Both the position numbers and the translations under genes were made by a program. From the NCBI RefSeq assembly GCF_011752935.1, contig NZ_VWWO01000001.1:806001-870000 (forward strand): a stretch of 64,000 nt of DNA, given 5' to 3'. Numbering within the stretch: the first letter of the stretch is position 1; every line of letters starts with the position of its first letter. Under the pieces are notes generated by a model, which saw only the letters and a list, made by a program, of their open reading frames with translations, made no database searches and had not been told where the DNA came from. This stretch comes from Chitinophaga sp. Cy-1792 (GTDB lineage: Bacteria > Bacteroidota > Bacteroidia > Chitinophagales > Chitinophagaceae). Shown in pieces: positions 38,443 to 46,266 of this stretch.

Positions 38443-38916
38443 ATGGTAAGAGTTTATCTGAAAGGAATATTGCTGATGCTGTTATTGGCTGCTTGTGGTG
38501 GCAACAGGAAGAGTGAAGAAACGCATGTTCCGGATAGTAGTTTATTAACGGTATCTGACAGCAGTAATGCCGGCGTAATCGACAGCACTACCGCTGTTGC
38601 AGATACGCTGCAGGTTGATGCAGCTAAGCTCATAGGAAAGTGGATTCAGCCCGTAGCGGGCCTGGACAGAGAAATGCAGGGTTTTCAACTAAGAAAGAAC
38701 GGTTCCGCCAGATCCATTAATATGTATACGTTGATATACGAAAAATGGCTGCTGTCGGCAGACACCTTACTGTTGTGGAGTCACTCCGAAGGTGTGAAGG
38801 ATACCAGTATCGTTGTGGATACAGCGATTATTAAAGAGCTGTCTGATACAACATTAATATTGTATCCACTGAAGGCAGCTGTGGGTTACACTGAAAAATA
38901 CCACAAAACGAAGTAG
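38443..38916 (+). CDS. Lipocalin-like lipoprotein
   Basis: Secreted lipoprotein of 157 aa with signal GILLMLLLAACGG (Cys18). After a Ser/Thr/Asp-rich linker the C-terminal ~95 residues fit a lipocalin-like beta-barrel domain of Bacteroidota: LIGKWIQPV, GFQLRKNGSARSINMYTLIYEKW, and TLILYPL near the end. Ligand unknown. It converges with the small membrane protein gene, with 4 bp between the stops. Confidence 0.78.
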   Translation: MVRVYLKGILLMLLLAACGGNRKSEETHVPDSSLLTVSDSSNAGVIDSTTAVADTLQVDAAKLIGKWIQPVAGLDREMQGFQLRKNGSARSINMYTLIYEKWLLSADTLLLWSHSEGVKDTSIVVDTAIIKELSDTTLILYPLKAAVGYTEKYHKTK

Positions 38917-38920
38917 CGGA

Positions 38921-39172
38921 TTAGTTATAAATCTGCCATAATCCGATCAGACAAGCCAGTACTGCCATGAAAATGCCACCGGTGGCGAGCTGCATGTCAT
39001 CAATATTTTTTCTGCCGATGTACAGAGAAATAAATCCTACCACGATACCGGTGGCACCTATAATGATGGCGTTGGAGGGTGTTTTTGTCACGAATGCAAA
39101 AACAGCAGAAAATACTCCGATAATAAGTGCACTGATACAGGTAGTTTTCGTTAACGTTGTTGAGTGTTGCAT
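38921..39172 (-). CDS. Small membrane protein, hypothetical
   Basis: 83 aa with three hydrophobic segments: about 12-28 (ISALIIGVFSAVFAFV), 33-50 (AIIIGATGIVVGFISLYIG) and 63-80 (GGIFMAVLACLIGLWQIY). A Gly-rich loop separates the second helix from a charged GRKNIDDMQ. I do not recognise the family. Low charge and consistent helices favour a real inner-membrane protein over the antisense frame, which is only a mirror of it. Confidence 0.6.
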   Translation of the reverse strand: MQHSTTLTKTTCISALIIGVFSAVFAFVTKTPSNAIIIGATGIVVGFISLYIGRKNIDDMQLATGGIFMAVLACLIGLWQIYN

Positions 39173-39219
39173 ATGTATTCGAATTTAAAATCGAGGGTAA
39201 ATAATCGTTGTTTATATAT

Positions 39220-40050
39220 TTAGTGGTTACTGTAGTTCACTGTAGTGGTGTCGTTGTGTTGATCCCAGGGTACTTTTAGCAGGGGCCCGATTTCTTTATA
39301 CCGGTTCTCCTGGTATTCATCCAATCCGTAACGTATAGTCGTAGTTTCTTTAATTTCTCTGAATGTCCCGAAAATGCGGTCCCAGAGGGCGAAGATATTG
39401 GCATAGTTGGAATCTGTTTCCGGCTGATAGTGGCTGTGGTGCACTTTGTGCATATCAGGCGATACAATAATCCAGCTAATGATATTATCTACCTTTTTGG
39501 GCAATTTTATGTTGGCATGAGAAAACTGGGATATAAATACGGAGAGTGTCTGGTATAGCATGACCATCCAGAATGGTACACCTAGTACCAGCACGCCGGC
39601 AAAGAGCGCTGCAATACGGAAAAGATTTTCTATCGGGTGATGTCTTAATGCGGTGGTGGCGTCAATCTCTGTGTCGATATGGTGTATTTTATGAAACTGC
39701 CACATCCAGAGATATTTATGCTGTACCCAGTGTATGAGCCAGGCGCCGATGAAATCGAGCAGCAGTACAGCTAGCGCTGCGTGTAGCCATACAGGTAATT
39801 TTACGAGGTATAGGAGGCCGAAATGTTTGGCGGAGGTCCAGATGCTGGCTTTCACTATGAGGAAGGCAAAAATCGTATTTAAAACAACGGTGGTGAGGGT
39901 AAAGAAGAGGTTGGTACCGGCATGGCGGTATTTATTCCCTGAAAACCGGAAACGTGGGATGGTCCCTTCCAGTATCCATAGTAATAGCAGGCCACCTATG
40001 AGGAAGGCCATGCGGTAAGGTGTGGAAATATGTTCAAAAAACGACTCCAT
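39220..40050 (-). CDS. Sterol desaturase / fatty acid hydroxylase family protein
   Basis: Integral membrane di-iron enzyme of 276 aa. The three histidine boxes are visible: HWVQHKYLWMWQFHKIHH, TALRHHPIEN and the C-terminal HKVHHSHYQPETDSNYAN, followed by WDRIFGTF, which ends the family's core. Four hydrophobic segments surround them. Known relatives hydroxylate or desaturate lipids; in Bacteroidota, acyl-chain or ornithine-lipid hydroxylation are plausible, but the substrate is unknown. It stands alone, on the same strand as dnaN, separated by a 424-bp gap and a terminator. Confidence 0.9.
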   Translation of the reverse strand: MESFFEHISTPYRMAFLIGGLLLLWILEGTIPRFRFSGNKYRHAGTNLFFTLTTVVLNTIFAFLIVKASIWTSAKHFGLLYLVKLPVWLHAALAVLLLDFIGAWLIHWVQHKYLWMWQFHKIHHIDTEIDATTALRHHPIENLFRIAALFAGVLVLGVPFWMVMLYQTLSVFISQFSHANIKLPKKVDNIISWIIVSPDMHKVHHSHYQPETDSNYANIFALWDRIFGTFREIKETTTIRYGLDEYQENRYKEIGPLLKVPWDQHNDTTTVNYSNH

Positions 40051-40474
40051 ATTTCAGGTATGTCAGGTATATAATCGCTACAAGGCAAATTCCTTTAATA
40101 ACCGAAGTGGGTTTTTCCACATTAACTAAACAACAACCAACAAGCTCGGGAGAAGGATATGTGAGATTTTCTGTATATAATAACGGGATACTTTTGCTTC
40201 TTTCTCGTATACGCGCAGTCGTTATTACTGACAGTGATATTTGTTCCGGGCGCTAACTATAAAAACGTAGTATTGATTCTTTATTCCGGTAAAAAATTAC
40301 GATTTTTTGTGCAATAAAAAATGGCTGATTTGGGCTGTGGGCAAAGAAAAAAGCAACCTCTTTGTGAGAGATTGCTTTATGTATTATCATTATGCTTCAA
40401 GCAATAACTTTTAGCAAAATTTTAGGTTACCGTGTATTCATGATCGTTATAAAGGCGGTCATGAAGGGGGCGGA
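40051..40474. other. 424-bp gap between the desaturase and dnaN
   Basis: No convincing gene. The only structured element is the terminator listed separately at 40344-40378, about 100 bp after the dnaN stop. The part nearer the desaturase is AT-rich and presumably carries its promoter, but I find no exact TAnnTTTG box on the minus strand. Confidence 0.45.
40344..40378 (-). terminator. Terminator downstream of dnaN
   Basis: On the minus strand AAGCAATCTCT, loop CACAA, AGAGGTTGCTT, then a run of T residues. The stem has one mismatch. Confidence 0.65.
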
Positions 40475-41593
40475 TTAGTTGTTCAGCATGAGTGGCATTA
40501 CCAGCATCAGCAGATCTTCATTTTCTTCTTTTTCGGAAGGTTTGAGGATACCTGCTTTGGTGGCGGTGGCCAGTTCGATATTGATTTCATCGCCTTCAGC
40601 AGCACCGAGCATTTCGATGAGGAATTTGGCGTTGAAGGCGATCTGCATATCGTCGCCGGTGTACTGGCAGCTCATACGCTCGTTACCTTCGAAGGAGAAG
40701 TCAACATCCTGTGCAGAGAGTTGTAGTTCGCTGCCGGTGATATTGAGTGCCACCTGGTTAGTGGATTTGTTGGCGAAAACACCTACGCGTTTGAGGGCGT
40801 TCTGGAAATCGCTTTTTACCAGGGTAAGGCGGTAAGGATTGTCTTTAGGGATAACCACTTTATAATCAGGGAATCTGGCGTCGATGAGGCGACAGATCAT
40901 CTGGGCACCTTCGTGTTGCACGAAGAAGTGGTTCTGGCTGTAGGCAACTTTGATTTGTGAGTCGTTGTCCGGCAGCAGTGATTTCAGGAGGTTCAGCGGC
41001 TTTTTAGGCACGATGAAGGTATCTGCCTGCGGGCATTGAACGTCTGTTCTAACGTATTTTACCAGGCGGTGCGCATCGGTAGATACGAAGGTCAGGCTGT
41101 TAGGGGACAGTTCAAAGAATACGCCGGTCATGGCAGGACGAAGGTCATCGTTGCTGACAGCGAAGAGTGTTTTGTTGATAGCGGTTACCAGGCCGGTAGC
41201 GGTCATGGTAAAAGACGTGGTTTCATCAGCAGCCGGCTCTTTAGGGAAGTTTTCAGGGTTTTCGCCCATCACCTTGTACTTACCGTTGTCTGAAGTGATT
41301 TCCACCGCATATGAGTTAAGATCGATGTGGAAGGTCAGCGGTTGGTCCGGCAGATTCTTGAGGGAATCCATCAGGATTTTAGCAGGGATACAAACCCTTC
41401 CGTTTTCCTTGGCTTCCACCTCCAGCTTCACCCGCATAACAGTTTCCAGGTCTGTGGCAACTACAGTCAGTTCGTTCTTATCAATCAGGAACAGGAAGTC
41501 CTCCAGTATAGGCAATACTGTATTGGAATTGATAACACCGCTGATCTGTTGTAATTGTTTTAATAAAGTAGAGGAAGAAACAATAAATTTCAT
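40475..41593 (-). CDS. dnaN: DNA polymerase III beta sliding clamp
   Basis: Ring-forming processivity clamp of 372 aa. Three repeated clamp domains are evident. The N-terminus MKFIVSSSTLLKQLQQISGVI, the central MTGVFFELSPNSLTFVSTDAHRL and the C-terminal LLMLVMPLML follow the DnaN pattern, the last being the family's MP-x-(R/L)-L-type end. Length is normal. It does not lie next to dnaA, recF or gyrB here; instead a desaturase and an aminotransferase flank it, as is common in Bacteroidota. Confidence 0.96.
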   Translation of the reverse strand: MKFIVSSSTLLKQLQQISGVINSNTVLPILEDFLFLIDKNELTVVATDLETVMRVKLEVEAKENGRVCIPAKILMDSLKNLPDQPLTFHIDLNSYAVEITSDNGKYKVMGENPENFPKEPAADETTSFTMTATGLVTAINKTLFAVSNDDLRPAMTGVFFELSPNSLTFVSTDAHRLVKYVRTDVQCPQADTFIVPKKPLNLLKSLLPDNDSQIKVAYSQNHFFVQHEGAQMICRLIDARFPDYKVVIPKDNPYRLTLVKSDFQNALKRVGVFANKSTNQVALNITGSELQLSAQDVDFSFEGNERMSCQYTGDDMQIAFNAKFLIEMLGAAEGDEINIELATATKAGILKPSEKEENEDLLMLVMPLMLNN

Positions 41594-41698
41594 GATCTAT
41601 AAAAGTTTGCTTGTCATTCTTATGGTAACCTGATTGGCAGGGTCTCTCTGGTCTGCTTTCACATGATAGCCCCAAAAATGCTGTAAATGTACTGTAAA

Positions 41699-41706
41699 CA
41701 AAGATA
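41699..41706 (-). promoter_or_regulatory. Candidate -7 box for dnaN
   Basis: TATCTTTG on the minus strand, exact to TAnnTTTG, giving an about 100-nt leader before dnaN. No -33 TTTG at the standard distance. Confidence 0.4.
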
Positions 41707-41903
41707 GAAAGTTTTGTCAATCAGCCTAATTTCATAACATCTTATACACTTAAATATCCGCGTTTTTCACAATAATTTATTGTTACCGAAATATGTCTGA
41801 AAATGATAATGTTACGTGATTGGGTAAAAAAAGCAGTTGTTTTTAGATGGATGTCTGGTATTTGTGGGTTTTGTTAAAGATTATGAAAAGAATACCAGCA
41901 ATC

Positions 41904-41934
41904 TTTTAAATTATCTGCAAATGGGTTAGTTTTG
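41904..41934 (+). promoter_or_regulatory. Promoter of the aminotransferase gene
   Basis: -7 box TAGTTTTG at 41927-41934 with a TTTT (one mismatch to TTTG) 19 bp upstream at 41904-41907. The spacing is that of the Bacteroidota housekeeping promoter, and the gene starts 43 bp after the box. Confidence 0.55.
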
Positions 41935-41977
41935 CGGCGCAGAAAAATTTTTCTAAAACCAACAAAAATAGCAGGTT

Positions 41978-43237
41978 ATGAAACTGTCTCATTTAGCCGA
42001 AACACTGATTGGATCCGAAATCATCAAATTAGCAGCTGAAATCAAAGAGAAGCAGGCCAAGGGTGATAAGATCTACAATTTTACGATCGGCGATTTTGAT
42101 CCGAAGGTTTTCCCAATCCCGGTTGAGTTTGAACAGGAGATCATAACTGCTTACAAGGAACACCTGACCAACTACCCTCCTGCGGATGGTATCCTGGAGC
42201 TCAGACAAGCGGTAGGTGATTTCATTGGTGCACGTGAAGGTCTCACATACGACCCTGCTAAAGAAATCGTAATTTCCTGCGGTGGCCGTCCGATTATCTA
42301 TGCTACTTTCAGAACGATCGTTGATCGTGGCGAAAAGGTAGTTTATGCAACTCCTTCCTGGAATAACAACCACTACACCCACTTCCTGGAAGCGGAACAC
42401 GTAGTGTTGCAAACTAAGCCGGAAAACTTCTTCATGCCTACGGCAGAAGAGCTGAAGCCACTCCTGAAAGGGGCGACCCTCCTGGCACTGTGCTCTCCAC
42501 AGAACCCTACCGGTACCGCTTTCGGTAAAAAACAGCTGGAAGATATCTGTGACCTGGTACTGGAAGAAAACAAAAGCCGTGGCGCCGACGAAAAGCCGCT
42601 CTACGTACTGTTTGACCAGATGTACTGGGTACTGACCTTCGGTGAAACCCACCACTACAACCCGGTTTCTCTCCGTCCTGAAATGAGAGACTACACCGTT
42701 TTCATCGATGGTATGAGTAAAGCCTTTGCTGCTACCGGCGTTCGCGTTGGTTGGGCACTCGGTCCGGCTCACGTGATCGGTAAAATGAAATCTATCCTCT
42801 CCCACGTAGGTGCATGGAGCCCGATGGCTGAGCAAAAAGCCGCTGCCCGCTACCTCGTTCAGAAAGAGAATGTGGATAAATACCTCCAGCACTTCAAAGG
42901 CGAAATCGAAGAACGCCTGGTGAAAATCTACCAGGGCTTTGATAAACTGAAGAATGCAGGCCATAAAGTAGAAGCAATCGCACCGCAGGCTGCCATCTAT
43001 CTTACCATTAAAATCGACCTGGTGGGTAAAACCACAGCCGATGGTAAAGTACTGGCTGACCAGGCTGCCGTTACTTCCTATATCCTCGACGAAGCTAAGA
43101 TCGCCCTCGTGCCTTTCTACGCTTTCGGTGGCGACAAATCCTCCCCTTGGTACCGCCTCAGCGTTGGTACCTGCGTGAAGGAAGAAATCCCGGCTATGTT
43201 CGAAAAGCTGGAAGCTGCCCTCAACAAACTGAAATAA
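41978..43237 (+). CDS. PLP-dependent class I/II aminotransferase
   Basis: Fold-type I aminotransferase of 419 aa. The PLP-binding lysine is K248 in IDGMSKAFAATGVRVGWALGP. Other family blocks are NYPPADGILELRQAV, CSPQNPTGTAF (the Asn that contacts PLP) and the C-terminal Arg region PWYRLSVGTC. Substrate is most likely an amino acid such as aspartate or an aromatic or branched-chain one; it cannot be narrowed down. It has a good promoter and is closed by a terminator. Codon use is strongly biased, suggesting high expression. Confidence 0.92.
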   Translation: MKLSHLAETLIGSEIIKLAAEIKEKQAKGDKIYNFTIGDFDPKVFPIPVEFEQEIITAYKEHLTNYPPADGILELRQAVGDFIGAREGLTYDPAKEIVISCGGRPIIYATFRTIVDRGEKVVYATPSWNNNHYTHFLEAEHVVLQTKPENFFMPTAEELKPLLKGATLLALCSPQNPTGTAFGKKQLEDICDLVLEENKSRGADEKPLYVLFDQMYWVLTFGETHHYNPVSLRPEMRDYTVFIDGMSKAFAATGVRVGWALGPAHVIGKMKSILSHVGAWSPMAEQKAAARYLVQKENVDKYLQHFKGEIEERLVKIYQGFDKLKNAGHKVEAIAPQAAIYLTIKIDLVGKTTADGKVLADQAAVTSYILDEAKIALVPFYAFGGDKSSPWYRLSVGTCVKEEIPAMFEKLEAALNKLK

Positions 43238-43260
43238 GTATATATTTATTTATAAGGAGC

Positions 43261-43292
43261 AAAAGCCCATGTCTGCACAGACATGGGCTTTT
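43261..43292 (+). terminator. Terminator of the aminotransferase gene
   Basis: Stem AAAAGCCCATGTCTG / CAGACATGGGCTTTT with a 2-nt apex, followed by a T-rich stretch, 23 bp after the stop. Symmetric A and T tails make it able to act in both directions. Confidence 0.85.
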
Positions 43293-43316
43293 GTTATTAT
43301 TACTATTATAATTATA

Positions 43317-43381
43317 AGCCTCAGGGCTTACCCCTCCGAGGGGTAAGCCCTGAGGCTTTTCCTGATGCCGAAGGCGTCAGG
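43317..43381. repeat. 20-bp perfect palindrome plus adjacent UUCG-type hairpin
   Basis: Arms 43317-43336 and 43338-43357 are exact complements around one central base, giving a 20-bp stem (AGCCTCAGGG...). Immediately after, CCTGATGCC (43361-43369) pairs with GGCGTCAGG (43373-43381), forming on the minus strand a hairpin with a C(TTCG)G tetraloop. Together with the upstream terminator, three hairpins stand within 120 bp. The long palindrome looks like a REP-type intergenic repeat, but other copies cannot be checked here. Confidence 0.65.
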
Positions 43382-43549
43382 AAAAAGCAAAACAAGCTGT
43401 CCTCAAAAAAAATTTAAAAAATTTTTTCGTTTCCACTCTCCCGTTATAACACTCTTCTAATCAACATTTTTGACTATTTGACTTTTCTGTTAAAAAAGTT
43501 AAATCGTTGTTAATACAAATCTGTTCATTACTTATTAAGAAAAATCTGC

Positions 43550-43557
43550 TAATTTTG
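43550..43557 (+). promoter_or_regulatory. Candidate -7 box of the efflux operon
   Basis: TAATTTTG, exact to TAnnTTTG, 29 bp before the first tetR start. No good -33 TTTG at 19-21 bp upstream, which would fit a regulated promoter. Confidence 0.48.
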
Positions 43558-43586
43558 ACCTTGAAACTAAAAAAGTCAGAAAGTTA

Positions 43587-44192
43587 ATGCAAGCAGAGAA
43601 CAAAGACGAAATGAGGGATAAGATCCTCGACGCGGCGTTGAAGCGCTTTACACACTATGGTGCTTCTAAAACTACCATGAATGAGATCGCCGACGATCTT
43701 CGCTGTTCTAAAGCATCCCTCTATTATTATTTTACCGATAAAAACGGGATGCACCAGGCTGTGCTGGAAAGAATTGGCGAAACCTACTTTCAGGAAATGG
43801 AGAAAGAAGCCAAAACTGCCAAATCGGCCACCAAAGCGTTATTTCAGATCATTGAAATCCGCCGCAACTTCGTAATGAAGTTCTGCCGCCTGGAGCTCTT
43901 TAAAATGCTGATAGATAGCAAACATGATATCCGCCAGCAGATGGTTGCCGCCAAAAAAAGAGAAATTGAAATCCACGCGGAAATCATTAAAAATGGCGTG
44001 GCCAGCGGTGAATTCAAAGTGAAAAACGCCCACAAAACTGCTGAAACATTGGTGATGGCCATGATGGGACTACGCTACAGTGTTCCCGATCACGTCAATC
44101 CCAATGAAGACATCGACGACGTAATGTTTGACCAGGTAATGGAACAACAACGACTCTTAATTGAAATCTTTATTAAAGGAATAAAAGCATAA
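43587..44192 (+). CDS. TetR-family regulator, first of a tandem pair
   Basis: Regulator of 201 aa. The N-terminal helix-turn-helix reads TTMNEIADDLRCSKASLYYYF (about residues 30-50), a clear TetR signature. The C-terminal helices (about 70-200) form the ligand and dimer domain and do not match a named subgroup. It leads an operon with a second TetR 16 bp downstream and then TolC, membrane-fusion and RND genes, so it most likely represses the pump in the absence of a toxic ligand. Confidence 0.92.
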   Translation: MQAENKDEMRDKILDAALKRFTHYGASKTTMNEIADDLRCSKASLYYYFTDKNGMHQAVLERIGETYFQEMEKEAKTAKSATKALFQIIEIRRNFVMKFCRLELFKMLIDSKHDIRQQMVAAKKREIEIHAEIIKNGVASGEFKVKNAHKTAETLVMAMMGLRYSVPDHVNPNEDIDDVMFDQVMEQQRLLIEIFIKGIKA

Positions 44193-44208
44193 TTAATTAA
44201 CAGCTACC

Positions 44209-44823
44209 ATGGAAGTGAGAGATCGGATTATGGAGGCGGCCAGAAAAATGTTCAGGTCTTATGGTGTGAAAGGTGTTACCATGTTTGATATCGCACGCGA
44301 ATGCGGCATCTCTAAAAAAACACTCTACGAACATTATGAAGATAAACAGTCGCTCATCAAAGAATCAATGAACGAACTATTAAACGATCATATCCAGTTC
44401 GCAGAAAAAAACGGTAAAGACTCGGCCAACGCTATCGAAGAACTGGTAAATCAGATGCAGTTCATCCGCACGAAAGCCCGTACACTCAATCCGGTTATGC
44501 TGTTCGAAATAGAAAAATATCATCCGGAAACCTGGAAAGTAGTAGAACGTTTTAGAACCGATTGTATTCTGACTGGCATTAAAGAGAACCTGAAACGTGG
44601 TATGAACGAAGGAATTTTCCGTAAAAACCTAGATCTCGAAGTTACTGCTCGTATGCGCCAACTACAGCTGGAAGCGGCTTTCGATCCGATTCACTACCCG
44701 GCTGACCAGTATGAAATCTCCTCGGTGATGGATGAAGTTACCAGTCACTTTGTACTGGGAGTTGCTACCCTCCAGGGACATAAACTCGCTTACCAGTATT
44801 TACAAATAAAGGAAGAAGAATAA
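44209..44823 (+). CDS. TetR-family regulator, second of a tandem pair
   Basis: Regulator of 204 aa with helix-turn-helix VTMFDIARECGISKKTLYEHY (about residues 24-44). Its recognition helix differs from that of the first TetR, so the two probably bind different sites. The C-terminal domain includes TLNPVMLFEIEKYHPETWKVV, a pattern common in TetR proteins ahead of RND pumps in Bacteroidota. The tolC-type gene starts 24 bp later. This copy, nearer the pump genes, is the more usual partner. Confidence 0.92.
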   Translation: MEVRDRIMEAARKMFRSYGVKGVTMFDIARECGISKKTLYEHYEDKQSLIKESMNELLNDHIQFAEKNGKDSANAIEELVNQMQFIRTKARTLNPVMLFEIEKYHPETWKVVERFRTDCILTGIKENLKRGMNEGIFRKNLDLEVTARMRQLQLEAAFDPIHYPADQYEISSVMDEVTSHFVLGVATLQGHKLAYQYLQIKEEE

Positions 44824-44847
44824 AATTACCAGGCTAATTTAAACAGT

Positions 44848-46203
44848 ATGAAGCGATTAAAGTTGTCGCTTATCCTCCTGCTGGGGATAGGTGTATCTCA
44901 TTGCTATGCCCAAGCGCCACTCACTCTCCCGGAAGCGTTGAAGTTTGCTTTGAATAATAACCAGGGTCTTGCCAGAACAAGAATGGACGAAGACATGGGT
45001 AAGTTCAAAACAGAAGAAGTACGTTCCCAGGCACTCCCTCAAATTAATGGTTCCGCCAATTACACGGATAATCTCCAGCTGGCTAAATCCATCCTTCCTG
45101 GTGATGCACTGGGAAAACCTGGTGAAAATGTAGTACTGGCATTCGGCGTGAAATACGGCGCCAGCGCAGGCGCAGAGCTGAACCAGCAACTCTTTAACCA
45201 GAGCGTATTCACCGGTCTTAAAGCGGCAAAAGCAGGCGAACAATATTATAAACTGGCTACGCAACAGTCTACTGAAGACGTAATTTACAACGTCACTCAG
45301 CTCTATTATCAGTTGCTGATCACCCAGGAAAATCTAAAATCGCTGGATAGCAATATCACTAAACTGACAGCACTGGTAGGCGCTACCAAATCTCAATTCG
45401 ATAATGGTCTCGCTAAAAAAATCGATCTGGACAGAATAAAGGTAAATCTTACCAACTACCAGACCCAACGCATTCAAACCCTCAACAGCTACGCGATGCA
45501 GATCAACAACCTGAAACGCGTCATGGGTATGCCATTGGAAAATGCATTTACCATTCCGGTTACTCCGCTGAAAGATATCGAGTCGTCAGCAGCTGCTGTA
45601 CTCAATTATGAGCAGATGAACATGGAAGACAGAACAGAAATGCGTGTGCTCCGTAAACAGGAAGAACTGCAAATGTTCCAGAAGAAAGCCTATCAGGCAG
45701 AGAACTATCCTTCTCTCTCCCTCTTCGGCCGCTATTCCTACAATGGTATGAGTAACCAATGGATGTTTGCAAAAGAAGCGATCAACAGCACCCTCTGGTA
45801 TGGTACTTCCGCAATAGGCCTCTCCCTGAAAATTCCCATCTTCGATGGTTTCGGACGCCGCTCAAAAGTAAGCCAGGCCAACGTTACATTGCGTCAGCTG
45901 CAATATACCATGGATGAAACCAAACAGGCACTCAGTACCCAGTATGAAAATGCCAAACTCACCATGCGTACCAACGTAACCGCTATCAATACACAGAAAG
46001 AGAATATGGAGCTGGCAAACGAAGTATATTATTCTACACAGAATAACTACAAACTTGGTCTCGCAGGCCTGACAGATCTGCTCAACGCAGAAACATCCCT
46101 CACTGATGCTCAGAACAGCTACAACAATGCACTGCTGCAATATAAACTGGCTGAACTGGAAATTATCAAAAGTCAGGGTAATCTGAAATCTCTCCTAAAC
46201 TAA
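44848..46203 (+). CDS. TolC-family outer-membrane efflux protein
   Basis: Outer-membrane exit duct of 451 aa. A signal peptide (SLILLLGIGVSHCYAQA) is followed by two repeated coiled-coil and beta-strand halves: PLTLPEALKFALNNNQGL near the start, YQLLITQENLKSLDSNITKL in the middle and the second-half repeat LTDLLNAETSLTDAQNSYNN near the end. It assembles as a trimer that docks with the fusion protein and RND pump encoded next. No lipobox is evident. Confidence 0.93.
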   Translation: MKRLKLSLILLLGIGVSHCYAQAPLTLPEALKFALNNNQGLARTRMDEDMGKFKTEEVRSQALPQINGSANYTDNLQLAKSILPGDALGKPGENVVLAFGVKYGASAGAELNQQLFNQSVFTGLKAAKAGEQYYKLATQQSTEDVIYNVTQLYYQLLITQENLKSLDSNITKLTALVGATKSQFDNGLAKKIDLDRIKVNLTNYQTQRIQTLNSYAMQINNLKRVMGMPLENAFTIPVTPLKDIESSAAAVLNYEQMNMEDRTEMRVLRKQEELQMFQKKAYQAENYPSLSLFGRYSYNGMSNQWMFAKEAINSTLWYGTSAIGLSLKIPIFDGFGRRSKVSQANVTLRQLQYTMDETKQALSTQYENAKLTMRTNVTAINTQKENMELANEVYYSTQNNYKLGLAGLTDLLNAETSLTDAQNSYNNALLQYKLAELEIIKSQGNLKSLLN

Positions 46204-46266
46204 ACGAATAAACGAAAAACAACTGCTGAAAAGCAAGAACATAAACTCAACTCAATCTATTTGCAG

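Noticed and set aside
41594..41977. Possible replication origin beside dnaN
   Set aside because: Only two imperfect DnaA boxes, no dnaA, recF or gyrB neighbour and no repeated box array. Noted only as a weak regulatory signal.
42029..42964. Minus-strand frame of 311 aa inside the aminotransferase gene
   Set aside because: Shadow frame caused by the strong codon bias of the real gene.
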